NCBI RefSeq assembly: GCF_934660935.1
Contig: NZ_CAKUIH010000003.1
Coordinates: 124,001-188,000 of the forward strand
Direction of reading: 5' to 3'
From: an uncultured Parolsenella sp.
GTDB lineage: Bacteria; Actinomycetota; Coriobacteriia; Coriobacteriales; Atopobiaceae
DNA length: 64,000 bases
Numbering within the stretch: the first letter of the stretch is position 1; each line of letters begins with the position of its first letter. Below the pieces are notes generated by a model. It was not told the DNA's origin and did no database searches. It saw only the letters and a list, made by a program, of their open reading frames with translations. Positions 1 to 7,433 of the stretch are shown here, piece by piece. A program made the position numbers and the translations under genes.

Positions 1-341
1 GCGTTCGAGACCATGCCGAGGGTGCGCGCGTAGTCATTTCCCGATCCCAGGGGGATGATGCCGAGGCGCGGACGCACGGAGGAGTCCATCTTCATAAGGC
101 CGTTCACAACCTCATGGATAACGCCGTCGCCACCAAGGGCGAGCACCGTATCGAACGAGGTCGCGGTGGCGGCCATATCCGTAGCCGCCTTGGGACCAGT
201 GGTGAGGCGAACGTCAAACCCGTCCGTCGCGGACTCATACGCCGCAAGGGTGCGACGGACGAACTCCGCGCCTTCGGCACCGGCACCGCTCTGCGATGCC
301 GGGTTTGCGATAACGAGCGTGTGGCCGAGCGAGAACGCCAT
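1..341 (-). CDS. Diacylglycerol kinase / YegS-type lipid kinase, N-terminal part (runs off the window)
   Basis: The first 113 residues are present, starting at the ATG at 341; the rest lies before base 1. The visible part opens with a beta strand (HTLVIANPASQSGAGAE), carries the nucleotide-binding motif GGDGVIHEVVNGL and then the substrate-side motif IIPLGSGNDYAR. This order is characteristic of the DAGK catalytic family, cytosolic kinases that phosphorylate diacylglycerol or related lipids and feed phospholipid recycling. The exact lipid cannot be told from this fragment. The gene reads away from the tRNA pair at 683-839. Confidence 0.85.
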   Translation of the reverse strand, partial: MAFSLGHTLVIANPASQSGAGAEGAEFVRRTLAAYESATDGFDVRLTTGPKAATDMAATATSFDTVLALGGDGVIHEVVNGLMKMDSSVRPRLGIIPLGSGNDYARTLGMVSN

Positions 342-453
342 GGTCCCTCCGAGGATCCAGCCGGTCCTGCGCCGGCGCTGCCATCCATTGTATCCCCCAA
401 TACAGACTCGCGCCGAGCCCGGGTGTTCGAGCGGTGAAGCCACAGGTAAATTT

Positions 454-535
454 GCGCGCCGTCCGCCGGTCGTTCAAACTCGCGCGCCATCCACCAGTCG
501 CTCGAACCTGTGTGCCCGCCTGGTTGCTCAGACTC
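454..535. repeat. Imperfect tandem repeat, about 28-nt unit, three copies
   Basis: Units begin near 454, 482 and 510. Units one and two are both 28 nt and differ by a few substitutions; the third is shorter and more diverged. The repeat fills much of the 342-641 gap, which otherwise shows no gene. Confidence 0.6.
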
Positions 536-641
536 GAATCGAGCACGGCAACGGCACGTGGCATGAGCCACATCGCAAGATGGCCAGACCCGTTGTTTGG
601 CCATCGTTTGCCCACCATTTTCCAATCGCACAACTTTTCGT

Positions 642-670
642 TTGCCCCAATCGGGCTGCTCGCCTATACT
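642..670 (+). promoter_or_regulatory. Promoter of the tRNA-Pro/tRNA-Gly unit
   Basis: A -35 box TTGCCC (642-647) and a -10 box TATACT (665-670) are separated by 17 bp. They end 12 bp before tRNA-Pro, as expected for a sigma-70-type tRNA promoter. Confidence 0.7.
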
Positions 671-682
671 TAACCGGCGTTC

Positions 683-759
683 CGGGGCGTGGCGCAGTTT
701 GGTAGCGCATCTGCTTTGGGAGCAGAGGGTCGCTGGTTCGAATCCAGTCGCCCCGACCA
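683..759 (+). tRNA. tRNA-Pro (anticodon TGG)
   Basis: A 77-nt cloverleaf with a CGGGGCG/CGCCCCG acceptor stem, anticodon loop TTTGGGA giving TGG, T-loop GTTCGAATC and an encoded CCA end. It is followed after six bases by tRNA-Gly in the same transcript. Confidence 0.95.
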
Positions 760-765
760 ACGCAT

Positions 766-839
<74 letters not shown>

Positions 840-847
840 TGCAAAAC

Positions 848-886
848 AGCAGCTCAGAGGCGTTAATGCCTCTGAGCTGCTTTGTT
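848..886 (+). terminator. Intrinsic terminator after tRNA-Gly
   Basis: A 14-bp perfect stem (arms 848-861 and 868-881, loop GTTAAT) is followed by a short T-rich stretch, nine bases after the tRNA-Gly CCA end. Confidence 0.85.
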
Positions 887-933
887 ATTGCGCTCAACGG
901 AGCAAGTGGATTTGAACCGCATGGCAGACGATG

Positions 934-1060
934 CAAAAAAACACGCCCCAAGTACCAGATGCGTCCCCTACCGGTACAAAAAGAAAATAGCCGCCACCAG
1001 GTAAGGGGACGGCCACTCTCTTCAACCTGAAAAGTTGACAAGGAGACGCGGCCGGCTGCC
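934..1060 (-). ncRNA. Candidate structured RNA with T-tract end (unknown family)
   Basis: Read on the minus strand, this stretch folds into consecutive hairpins. The first is closed by CGGCC/GGCCG around a TCAAC/GTTGA inner stem (about 1013-1055). The second has arms GTCCCC..TACC and GGTA..GGGGAC (about 962-1013) with a T-rich loop. The run ends in seven T residues (rev. comp. of 935-941). No convincing protein is encoded on either strand. It lies downstream of the orphan gene at 1216-1704 on the same strand, so it could instead be that gene's 3' end. I do not recognise the family. Confidence 0.35.
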
Positions 1061-1215
1061 ACCGGTCCCGCGCTCGTCCGTAATGGTAGCACACGCAAGG
1101 CGAGGCACTCGAGAGACGTCATGCAAGACTCCCGCAGGACCCCAGGTCTGCCTTGGAGTCACACGCGATCGCTCGCTCACCGATTGCCTCACGTCAACTA
1201 TCCTCTCGAAGCTGG

Positions 1216-1704
1216 CTAGATATTGAAGCTGATACCAAGGAACGTCGACTTGTTGTCCTTGATCCTCTCGACCGGCTCCCTGACGACGGGCGGCCGGTCG
1301 GTCTTGAAGGCCGGCACGTCGGCGTCGCCCTCGTCGCGGTGGGAGAGGTCGAAGTTAACCTGGAACTTGAGCGAGCCGAACGCTAGGGTCGTCCCGTCGT
1401 ATAGGACGAAGTGCTCGCGGATGAGGCGGCGCCTGCGCTCGCACTCGGCGACGTCGCGCGGCTCGACCGGGTTCACGTGGTCCAGCTCCCACTTCGGGAC
1501 GTCCCTGCCCATCACCTCGTCCTTGCTGATTCGGTACACGTAGAAGCAGGGCCACGCGTCCGGGTTCGTGACCGCTATCGCGTGCTCCGCGTCCGCGCCC
1601 TGGTAGTACTCGACCGGCTCCCGCTCGCCGTCGGGATAGACGATCTCGTCCCTGTACTCCCTCGGCCTGACCGGGTCTAGTCTGCCGTAGCTTTGGCTCG
1701 CCAT
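1216..1704 (-). CDS. Hypothetical acidic protein with foreign codon usage
   Basis: A 162-residue protein begins at the ATG at 1704 behind a GGAAGG ribosome site. It is rich in Asp, Glu and Arg, has no signal peptide or membrane segment, and shows no motif I recognise. Arginine is often written AGG or AGA (for example the run near PVRPREYRD), whereas neighbouring genes use CGC almost only, so the gene looks imported. It has no operon partner, and the DNA on both sides is non-coding. It could be cargo left by a mobile element next to the tRNA pair. That it is a gene is likely; its function is unknown. Confidence 0.6.
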   Translation of the reverse strand: MASQSYGRLDPVRPREYRDEIVYPDGEREPVEYYQGADAEHAIAVTNPDAWPCFYVYRISKDEVMGRDVPKWELDHVNPVEPRDVAECERRRRLIREHFVLYDGTTLAFGSLKFQVNFDLSHRDEGDADVPAFKTDRPPVVREPVERIKDNKSTFLGISFNI

Positions 1705-2217
1705 TGCCGCCTTCCATCAGAAGGCCGAACGCGCAATCCGGCCCGTTACTCGCGATGACTACACGTCTGCAGGGGGACGTGGCGAGGAACTAGTAGCCGA
1801 CACCTCGTCCGACGTACTCGAAAAAGACGGTAATCACGTCGAAGTATATAGAAACAATGCGGGAACGGGCACTCGCACGACCTCCTTTCGTGGGAGTCGC
1901 GAGATCTCTCTCGCTCACTTTTGCGGTGCCGAGGTCGCGAGAGCTGCGGTGACAAAACTCGAATCTCTTTCCACGAACACGCGGCAAAGTGAACGTAGCC
2001 ATGGGCCCGCCACGCCTCGTTCGTCGTGGTAGAATGGCGCGTGACGTGGGGGACGCGTCCGGGCACTGGCGGTCAAACCGGCCCGGGCGCGTCCCTCGTC
2101 GTTTCGCCTCGAGGGGAGGCGCCGCCTACTCCTCGAAGGCCAGGAAGCGCAGCAGCGCCGCCAGCGTCCAATGCAAGCGGCCCGCACGTGTCGCTGAACC
2201 CGCCACCCACACCCCAA
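1705..2217. other. Gap without a recognisable gene
   Basis: Several short open frames exist on both strands, but none combines a ribosome site, neighbour-like codon use and a known motif. A minus-strand frame ending near 1790 (residues DVITVFFEYVGRGVGY) reads like protein but has no clear start. The stretch may be the decayed remainder of the element that carries the gene at 1216-1704. Confidence 0.3.
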
Positions 2218-2260
2218 CGAAAAAGCGGTCGCCACCGCACGCAACGATGACGACCGCTTC
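2218..2260 (-). terminator. Intrinsic terminator after the PTS operon
   Basis: A 9-bp stem (arms 2223-2231 and 2251-2259) is followed on the minus strand by a T-run. It lies about 70 bp beyond the ptsI stop codon. Confidence 0.75.
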
Positions 2261-2330
2261 CATATCACGCGATACGCATGACGCTAAGCAGCTCCCGGCA
2301 CGCTCCCGGCAGCCACCAGAAAACGCCCAA

Positions 2331-4037
2331 CTACTTCTGGGCAGCCTCGAGCGCAGCCTTGACCTCTTCCTTGGTCTTGAGCGCGAGGACCTTCTCGGCC
2401 AGGGCGTCAGCCTCGGCCTTCGTCCACTGGGAGATGATCTTGCGCGTGCGCAGGATCGACGGGGCGCTCACGGAGAACTCGTCCAGGCCGAAGGAGATCA
2501 GCATCGGGATGAGCAGTGGATCGGCCGCGGCCTCGCCGCACATGCCAACCATGATGCCGGCCTTGTTGCCCTCCTCGATGATGCGCTTGATGGAACGCAG
2601 CACCGCGGGCTGATAGACGGTGTAGAGGTAACGCACGGCGTCGTTGCCGCGGTCAGCACACATCGTGTAGCCGATGAGGTCGTTCGTGCCGATGGAGAAG
2701 AAGTCGCACTCGGCGGCAAGGTCGTCGGCGATGAGGGAGGCGGCGGGCGTCTCCATCATGGTGCCAATCTCGATGTTCTTGTTGTACTCCACGCCCTCGG
2801 CGTCGAGCTCGGCCTTGCACTCCTCAACAAGCTTCTTGACGTCGCGGACCTCGTCAAGGTCAGTCACCAGCGGAATCATGATCTTGATGTCGCCAAAGGC
2901 AGAGGCGCGGAGCAGGGCGCGGAGCTGCACCTTGTACTGATCGGCGTTGGAGAGGCAATAGCGGACGGCACGGTAGCCCATGAACGGGTTATCGTCATGG
3001 GTGAGGTGGAGGTACGGAATCTCCTTGTCGCCGCCCACATCAAGGGTGCGGATGATGACCGGCTTGTCCTTCATGCGAAGGGCGACCTTCTGGTACGCGG
3101 CGAACTGCTCGTCCTCGCTGGGGAGCTCGGTGGCATCCATGAAGAGGAACTCGGAGCGGAACAGGCCAACGCCCTCGGCGTCGCGCTCGGCGGCGACGTT
3201 GGCGTCATCGGGGTTGCCGATGTTGGCGACGAGAAGCTTCTCGAGACCGTCGGCGGTCTTCGTCGGGACGCCACGGTAGGCCTCGAGCGCGGCCTTCTCG
3301 GCAGCGGCCTTCTCGGCAAGATCCCTGAAGCCCTCAAGCTCGGTCTCAGATGGAGCGAGAACGACCTCGCCGGTGGTGCCGTTCACGACGACGGTGTCGC
3401 CGTTCTTGATGAGGGAGCAAGCGTTCTCGAGCGACAGGACAGCCGGAATCTCGAGGGCACGGGCGATGATCGCGGAGTGGGAGGTGCGGCCGCCGACCTC
3501 GGTCACGATGCCGACGACGTTCTCCTTGTCGATCGTGGCGGTCATGGACGGCGTGAGGTCGTGCACGACGACGATGGAGTCCTTGGGAAGGACGGAGAGG
3601 TCGACGAGCTCCTTGCCGAGAAGCTCGGCGAGGATGCCGGTGCGGATGTCCTGGACGTCAGCGCAGCGCTCGCGAATGAGCTGCTCCTCAGAGGCGTCGA
3701 ACATGGCGTAGAACATGTCGCAGACCTCATCGATGGCCTGCTCGGCGCACTTGCCGTCGTTGATGCGGTTGTTGACCTCATCGATCATGAAGGGGTCGTT
3801 GGCCATGGTGATGTGACCCACCATGATCTCGGCCTCCTTCTCGCCGACCGTAACCTTCATGCGGTCAGCCTGAGCCTGCGTCTTGACGCAGAAGGCATCG
3901 AGGGCGGCCTGATAGCGGGCACGCTCCTCCTCGTCAGTGTCCTGGTGCGTGGCCGGAACGTAGGACAGATCCGGCTCGACGGCAACCTGGGCAGAGCCGA
4001 TGCCGATACCGTCAGACGCGTTAACACCCTTGTACAT
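2331..4037 (-). CDS. ptsI: Phosphoenolpyruvate-protein phosphotransferase (PTS Enzyme I)
   Basis: This cytosolic enzyme takes phosphate from PEP and passes it to HPr, the first step of all PTS sugar uptake. The 568-residue length fits the family (about 575). The phospho-histidine sits in GGRTSHSAIIAR near residue 187. The C-terminal PEP-binding barrel shows RTLDVGGDKEIPY and GTNDLIGYTMCADRGN. Start: ATG at 4037 behind a G-rich ribosome site. It is the last gene of a minus-strand module IIA-kinase-HPr-EI, 114 bp after ptsH, and is followed by a terminator. The module order supports joint expression. Confidence 0.95.
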   Translation of the reverse strand: MYKGVNASDGIGIGSAQVAVEPDLSYVPATHQDTDEEERARYQAALDAFCVKTQAQADRMKVTVGEKEAEIMVGHITMANDPFMIDEVNNRINDGKCAEQAIDEVCDMFYAMFDASEEQLIRERCADVQDIRTGILAELLGKELVDLSVLPKDSIVVVHDLTPSMTATIDKENVVGIVTEVGGRTSHSAIIARALEIPAVLSLENACSLIKNGDTVVVNGTTGEVVLAPSETELEGFRDLAEKAAAEKAALEAYRGVPTKTADGLEKLLVANIGNPDDANVAAERDAEGVGLFRSEFLFMDATELPSEDEQFAAYQKVALRMKDKPVIIRTLDVGGDKEIPYLHLTHDDNPFMGYRAVRYCLSNADQYKVQLRALLRASAFGDIKIMIPLVTDLDEVRDVKKLVEECKAELDAEGVEYNKNIEIGTMMETPAASLIADDLAAECDFFSIGTNDLIGYTMCADRGNDAVRYLYTVYQPAVLRSIKRIIEEGNKAGIMVGMCGEAAADPLLIPMLISFGLDEFSVSAPSILRTRKIISQWTKAEADALAEKVLALKTKEEVKAALEAAQK

Positions 4038-4151
4038 GAATCCCCCCTGAATCTAAGTACCCTAAGTAGCAATAGAAAGGAGGGTCAGCGCAGTGCGCCG
4101 CCCTCCTTAACACGCCATTTGTGGCACGGGGCCAAGGCCCCAAAGGCGATA

Positions 4152-4415
4152 CTACTCGCCGATGCCGCTCTTGACGAGCTCGACGGCGGCGGCGAGAGCG
4201 TCAGCCTCGTCAGCGCCATCGCACTTGATCTCAATCTCGGTGCCGCAGGAAAGACCAGCGGCCATGAGGGCCATCGGCGACTTGCCGTTGGTCTCCTTGC
4301 CATCGGCAACGATGGTCACGGTGCTGGCGAACTTGCCCATGGCGGAGGCAAAGGTGCCGGCCGGACGCATGTGAAGACCCTGCGGATTGATGAGCGTAAC
4401 CTTCTCGGAAACCAT
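4152..4415 (-). CDS. ptsH: Phosphocarrier protein HPr
   Basis: An 87-residue HPr that carries phosphate from Enzyme I to IIA proteins. The active histidine is His15 in NPQGLHMRPAG, and the regulatory serine is Ser46 in NGKSPMALMA, the site that HPr kinase phosphorylates in Gram-positives. I chose the ATG at 4415, behind GAGGAGTTCAGC, over an upstream in-frame start because it gives the exact family length. It lies between the sugar kinase and ptsI on the same strand. Confidence 0.95.
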   Translation of the reverse strand: MVSEKVTLINPQGLHMRPAGTFASAMGKFASTVTIVADGKETNGKSPMALMAAGLSCGTEIEIKCDGADEADALAAAVELVKSGIGE

Positions 4416-4601
4416 GCTGAACTCCTCTTTTTTCTTTATGGCCCTTGCGAGCCCTACCCCATAAACACTATGAGCCGACGGATACCCCCGCGACTCATCC
4501 ACGTGCTTAGGTCGAGTCTAGCAGACCATGAGCACGCTGGAACCTAAATACCCAACCAGAACGCTTCCGTTCGTCAACACCATCGAATCTGCGACAAACG
4601 G

Positions 4602-5618
4602 CTACTCTGCGTCCTTGGCTTCCTTTGCCTCCTTGGCCTCAGGCTTTGCCTCCTTGGCCGGCTTCTTCTCCTTAGAAGCAGTGGCCTTCTTGGCGAGCTC
4701 CTCGTCCATGATCTTGGTGAGGCTGTCATAGAACTTATCGATGGTCGAGCGCTGGGCGAGGCCCTTGCTAGCAGCGGTGGCGGAACCACAGGCGCTCGCA
4801 AAGTTGAGGGCGTCCTGATAGGACTTGCCGGCGTCGAGGCTCGCAAGGAAGCCGGCGACCATCGAGTCACCGGAGCCCGTGGCGTTCACGAGACGGCACG
4901 GCGGACACTTGGTGATGTACTCGCTGCCGTCAGCCGCGACGAGCGCAGAGCCCTCGCCACCGCAGGAGACAACGACGTTCTGGGCGCCGCGCTCGTGGAG
5001 CAGGCGCGCGTAGGGCAGGCACTCCTCCGGGGTCTCCGGGGAGACGTCGAAGAGCTTGCCGAGCTCGTGGTGGTTAGGCTTGATCATGAAGGGCTTCGAC
5101 TCGAGGGACTGGAGCAGAAGCGTGCCCGGAGCGTCGACGACGAAGCGGATGCCGCGGCCGGCGAGGCGGGTCATGATGATCTGGTACATGTCATCAGGCA
5201 GGCACTTGGGGATGGAACCCGTGAGGACGAGGGTGTCACCGGCCTTGATGCGGTCAAGGCGGCCAAACATCTCATCGACCTTGTCGTTCGGAATCTTGGG
5301 GCCCATGCCGTTGATGATGGTCATCACGATGCCGTTGAGCTTGACGTTGATGCGCGTGAAGCCCTTCTCGAGGCGCACGAAGTTGCACGTGACGCCCGCG
5401 CTCTGAAGGGTCTCGAGAATGTAGTCACCAGTGAAGCCGGCGATGATGCCGAGGCAGATGGTGTCAACGTTGAGCTCGTTCAGGATGCTGGAGACATTGA
5501 TGCCGTTACCGCCACAACGAACCTCTTCGCTCGTGGAACGGTTGGTGAAGCCCATGTCGAGCGTCGTGGGGTGCATCACGTAGTCGACGGCAGGGTTGAA
5601 GGTAACGGTGTAAATCAA
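4602..5618 (-). CDS. fruK: 1-phosphofructokinase family sugar kinase (FruK/LacC type)
   Basis: A PfkB-fold kinase, 338 residues from the TTG at 5618 (ribosome site GGAAGGAG). The N-terminus ITVTFNPAVDY-type motif (here YTVTFNPAVDYVM), a GGNGINVSSIL turn and the ATP/anion-hole signature NATGSGDSMVAGFLA identify the FruK/LacC branch. Fructose 1-phosphate is the most likely substrate given the adjacent fructose-type IIA, but tagatose 6-phosphate cannot be excluded. The last ~30 residues form a Lys/Ala/Glu-rich tail not found in typical FruK. It is followed by ptsH and ptsI. Confidence 0.85.
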   Translation of the reverse strand: MIYTVTFNPAVDYVMHPTTLDMGFTNRSTSEEVRCGGNGINVSSILNELNVDTICLGIIAGFTGDYILETLQSAGVTCNFVRLEKGFTRINVKLNGIVMTIINGMGPKIPNDKVDEMFGRLDRIKAGDTLVLTGSIPKCLPDDMYQIIMTRLAGRGIRFVVDAPGTLLLQSLESKPFMIKPNHHELGKLFDVSPETPEECLPYARLLHERGAQNVVVSCGGEGSALVAADGSEYITKCPPCRLVNATGSGDSMVAGFLASLDAGKSYQDALNFASACGSATAASKGLAQRSTIDKFYDSLTKIMDEELAKKATASKEKKPAKEAKPEAKEAKEAKDAE

Positions 5619-5849
5619 GGGGCGCTCCTTCCTCAGTTTTTCGCAGACTCCAGTATGACACACGAAAGGGCCCCCGACAGTGCTTTCAGGAGCCACTCAG
5701 CCAAAAAGTTGACCTCCGTTTAATGGCCATATGCTGGGTTTTAGCAAAAATCTAGCCATCGGGCGCCTCAGCGCGGAGGACGAACCCGACAAGAAGTAAG
5801 GGACTCTTTTGGCACGGCTCGACGTACCGCCGTGCGACGAGAAATCTCC

Positions 5850-6302
5850 CTACTGCTCGAGGCCGGCGTTGATCGCGTCGACGATCTGGGAGGCCTCCGC
5901 GGCGTCAAAGACGGAGGAGCAGAAGTTGGCATCCGAAACCATGACGGCAAGCTTCGAGAGGATGCGAAGGTGCTCGGTGCCACGCTCGCCATCGGGGATG
6001 AACAGGGCGACGGCGACCTTGACGGGAGCCTTGTCCATGGTCTCCCACTCGACGGGCTCGGCGAAGCGGAGGACGACGATGCAGGGATCTGTGACCTCAG
6101 CGCACTTGCAGTGAGGAATGGCGAAGCCTCCCGCCATACCCGTGGAACCCTCGGCCTCGCGCGCCTTGAGGGCCTCTGCGAGCGTGGACGCGTCCGCGCC
6201 AACGCCGAGCTCGGCTGCCTTCCGCGCGGCAAGGTCAAGAGCCTCGTCACGAGCGGTGGCGGCGCAATCAAGAATCACGTGGTCATTGTCGAGCAGTGCC
6301 AT
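5850..6302 (-). CDS. PTS EIIA protein, fructose/mannitol (PtsN-like) family
   Basis: A stand-alone 150-residue IIA domain that receives phosphate from HPr. The acceptor histidine is His64 in GGFAIPHCK. The IPH motif and the later LFIPDGERGTEHL are typical of the fructose/mannitol IIA fold (PTS_EIIA_2). It is the first gene of the minus-strand module, 231 bp before the sugar kinase. No IIB or IIC gene is in the window, so it either works with a permease elsewhere or has a PtsN-like regulatory role. Start: ATG at 6302. Confidence 0.85.
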   Translation of the reverse strand: MALLDNDHVILDCAATARDEALDLAARKAAELGVGADASTLAEALKAREAEGSTGMAGGFAIPHCKCAEVTDPCIVVLRFAEPVEWETMDKAPVKVAVALFIPDGERGTEHLRILSKLAVMVSDANFCSSVFDAAEASQIVDAINAGLEQ

Positions 6303-6383
6303 TGGGTCTCCCCTCTCCCGGCCAGCCCCCGCCGGCCGATGTCATTTGTACCGGAAGCATGGTACTCACGTGCGTGCCAGCTC

Positions 6384-6406
6384 GCAAATAGATGTAACCG
6401 ATTTGC
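6384..6406. promoter_or_regulatory. Possible operator upstream of the PTS module
   Basis: The dyad GCAAAT-(11 nt)-ATTTGC lies about 80 bp before the IIA start, in an AT-rich patch that also holds the likely promoter (TATATC read on the minus strand). A further TTTGCAAAA occurs near 6469. It could bind a FruR-like repressor, but no regulator gene is adjacent. Confidence 0.3.
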
Positions 6407-6523
6407 AAAAAGATATACCAAATCTCACAAGCGTTAGCAGGAGCAAAACACATGGCAGTCCGAACTGTTTGCAAAACCAGGCGAGCCATATGCATCCAAG
6501 GCGCGCTCGTGGCTCGTGGTAAT

Positions 6524-6583
6524 AGGGCCACATCGCGACGCAGCAGAGCGAGCCCAGGGCCGCATCGCGACGCAGTAGCCAGA
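6524..6583. repeat. Direct repeat, 32-nt period, about two copies
   Basis: Copies begin at 6524 and 6556 and share AGGGCC(A/G)CATCGCGACGCAG. The repeat lies between the PTS module and the tRNA cluster. Confidence 0.5.
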
Positions 6584-6585
6584 AA

Positions 6586-6616
6586 TAGCAAAAGGCCCCG
6601 GGATTACCGGGGCCTT
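6586..6616 (-). terminator. Intrinsic terminator of the His-Lys-Lys tRNA transcript
   Basis: The stem AAGGCCCCGG/CCGGGGCCTT (6592-6616) is followed on the minus strand by TTTGC. It lies eight bases after the last tRNA-Lys. Confidence 0.75.
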
Positions 6617-6624
6617 GCATGCAA

Positions 6625-6700
6625 TGGTGGACCGTCAGGGACTCGAACCCTGGACCTTGGGATTAAGAGTCCCCTGCTCTACCAGCTGAGCTAACGGTCC
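6625..6700 (-). tRNA. tRNA-Lys (anticodon CTT), copy 1
   Basis: A 76-nt cloverleaf with anticodon loop CTCTTAA and encoded CCA. It is identical to the second copy at 6744-6819, from which it is separated by 43 bp. Confidence 0.95.
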
Positions 6701-6743
6701 GTGCTATGTATCTTACACCCTGGCGAGTGCAAGCGGAAGTACA

Positions 6744-6819
6744 TGGTGGACCGTCAGGGACTCGAACCCTGGACCTTGGGATTAAGAGTCCCCTGCTCTA
6801 CCAGCTGAGCTAACGGTCC
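6744..6819 (-). tRNA. tRNA-Lys (anticodon CTT), copy 2
   Basis: Same sequence as copy 1, with anticodon CTT and encoded CCA. The tandem pair looks like a recent duplication within the His-Lys-Lys transcript. Confidence 0.95.
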
Positions 6820-6833
6820 GTGCTTGTCTAAGA

Positions 6834-6909
6834 TGGGGTGGGTGAAGGGGCTCGAACCCTCGACCTACGGAGCCACGGTCCGTCGCTCTGCCAACTGAGC
6901 TACACCCAC
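6834..6909 (-). tRNA. tRNA-His (anticodon GTG)
   Basis: The acceptor GTGGGTG/CACCCAC, anticodon loop CCGTGGC (GTG), discriminator C and encoded CCA are all present. The base before position 1 is G (6910), matching the G-1:C73 pair needed for histidine identity. It is the first gene of the transcript that continues into both tRNA-Lys copies. Confidence 0.95.
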
Positions 6910-6939
6910 CATCTGGCCACCTCTTGAAGCAGCTCGTCT

Positions 6940-6968
6940 ATTATGCACACCACATCCGATCCATGCAA
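6940..6968 (-). promoter_or_regulatory. Promoter of the His-Lys-Lys tRNA cluster
   Basis: On the minus strand, -35 TTGCAT (6963-6968) and -10 CATAAT (6940-6945) are separated by exactly 17 bp. The -10 box ends about 30 bp before tRNA-His. Confidence 0.7.
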
Positions 6969-7051
6969 GGGGAATTTTTAGATTTCTTTGAAGTTATGTC
7001 GAAATGAACGTTGTTCAGGCTTGTGACCAGGGGGTTCTCATCGACTCACCC

Positions 7052-7105
7052 AAAAAAGAAAATCAAAAATCAAAGAGGCCAGGGAACAAATTGCCCCCTG
7101 GCCTC
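7052..7105 (-). terminator. Intrinsic terminator after tRNA-Arg
   Basis: The stem GAGGCCAGGG/CCCTGGCCTC-type (7075-7105) is followed on the minus strand by a long T-rich tract. It starts nine bases after the tRNA CCA end. Confidence 0.85.
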
Positions 7106-7114
7106 AACAACTCA

Positions 7115-7191
7115 TGGTGCGCCCTGAGCGATTCGAACGCTCGACCGTCGGATTAGAAGTCCGGTGCTCTATCCAGCTGAGCTAAGGGCGC
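7115..7191 (-). tRNA. tRNA-Arg (anticodon TCT)
   Basis: A 77-nt cloverleaf with acceptor GCGCCCT/AGGGCGC, anticodon loop CTTCTAA (TCT, reads AGA and by wobble AGG) and encoded CCA. It has its own promoter and terminator. Confidence 0.95.
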
Positions 7192-7221
7192 GTGACTCCG
7201 GCTTCGCTCGCCGGACAACCC

Positions 7222-7252
7222 ATTCTAGCGCAAGACGCCACGATTACGACAA
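7222..7252 (-). promoter_or_regulatory. Promoter of tRNA-Arg
   Basis: On the minus strand, a -10 box TAGAAT (7222-7227) lies 19 bp from a -35-like TTGTCG (7247-7252). The spacing is long, so the -35 call is less sure than the -10. Confidence 0.5.
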
Positions 7253-7289
7253 GAGACATTCGCAGCTCGAGCGGCCGACCCCACTGGAC

Positions 7290-7388
7290 GAAACACGCAG
7301 GCCCCGCGGCAAGCGCGAGACAGGCGCCACGGCGGCAGGGCCATGATGGCCTGGGTGAGAAACGCTGGCCCCGCGGCAAGCGCGCAGG
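7290..7388. repeat. Direct repeat downstream of asd
   Basis: The 18-nt word GGCCCCGCGGCAAGCGCG occurs at 7300 and 7368, both times preceded by a GAAAC-type word. The 242-bp gap between tRNA-Arg and asd shows no gene. Confidence 0.5.
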
Positions 7389-7433
7389 ACACGCCATCCC
7401 CGCCCAAAAGCGCCTGAGCGCCCGTCTAAGCCC

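Noticed and set aside
908..930. tRNA fragment or attachment site (GGTTCAAATCC on the minus strand)
   Set aside because: Resembles a T-loop, but only three of five T-stem pairs form, and there is no clear match to the tRNA-Gly 3' end or any integrase gene.
2080..2217. Short minus-strand frame ending in a leucine-rich helix (LAALLRFLAFEE)
   Set aside because: Protein-like for ~20 residues but without ribosome site, domain or length; could be chance in GC-rich DNA.
1989..4547. Very long plus-strand open frame (852 codons) across ptsI and ptsH
   Set aside because: It is the antisense of ptsI and ptsH; high GC keeps stops rare. Composition (His/Val/Leu/Asp-rich) is that of a mirror frame, and the minus-strand motifs are decisive.
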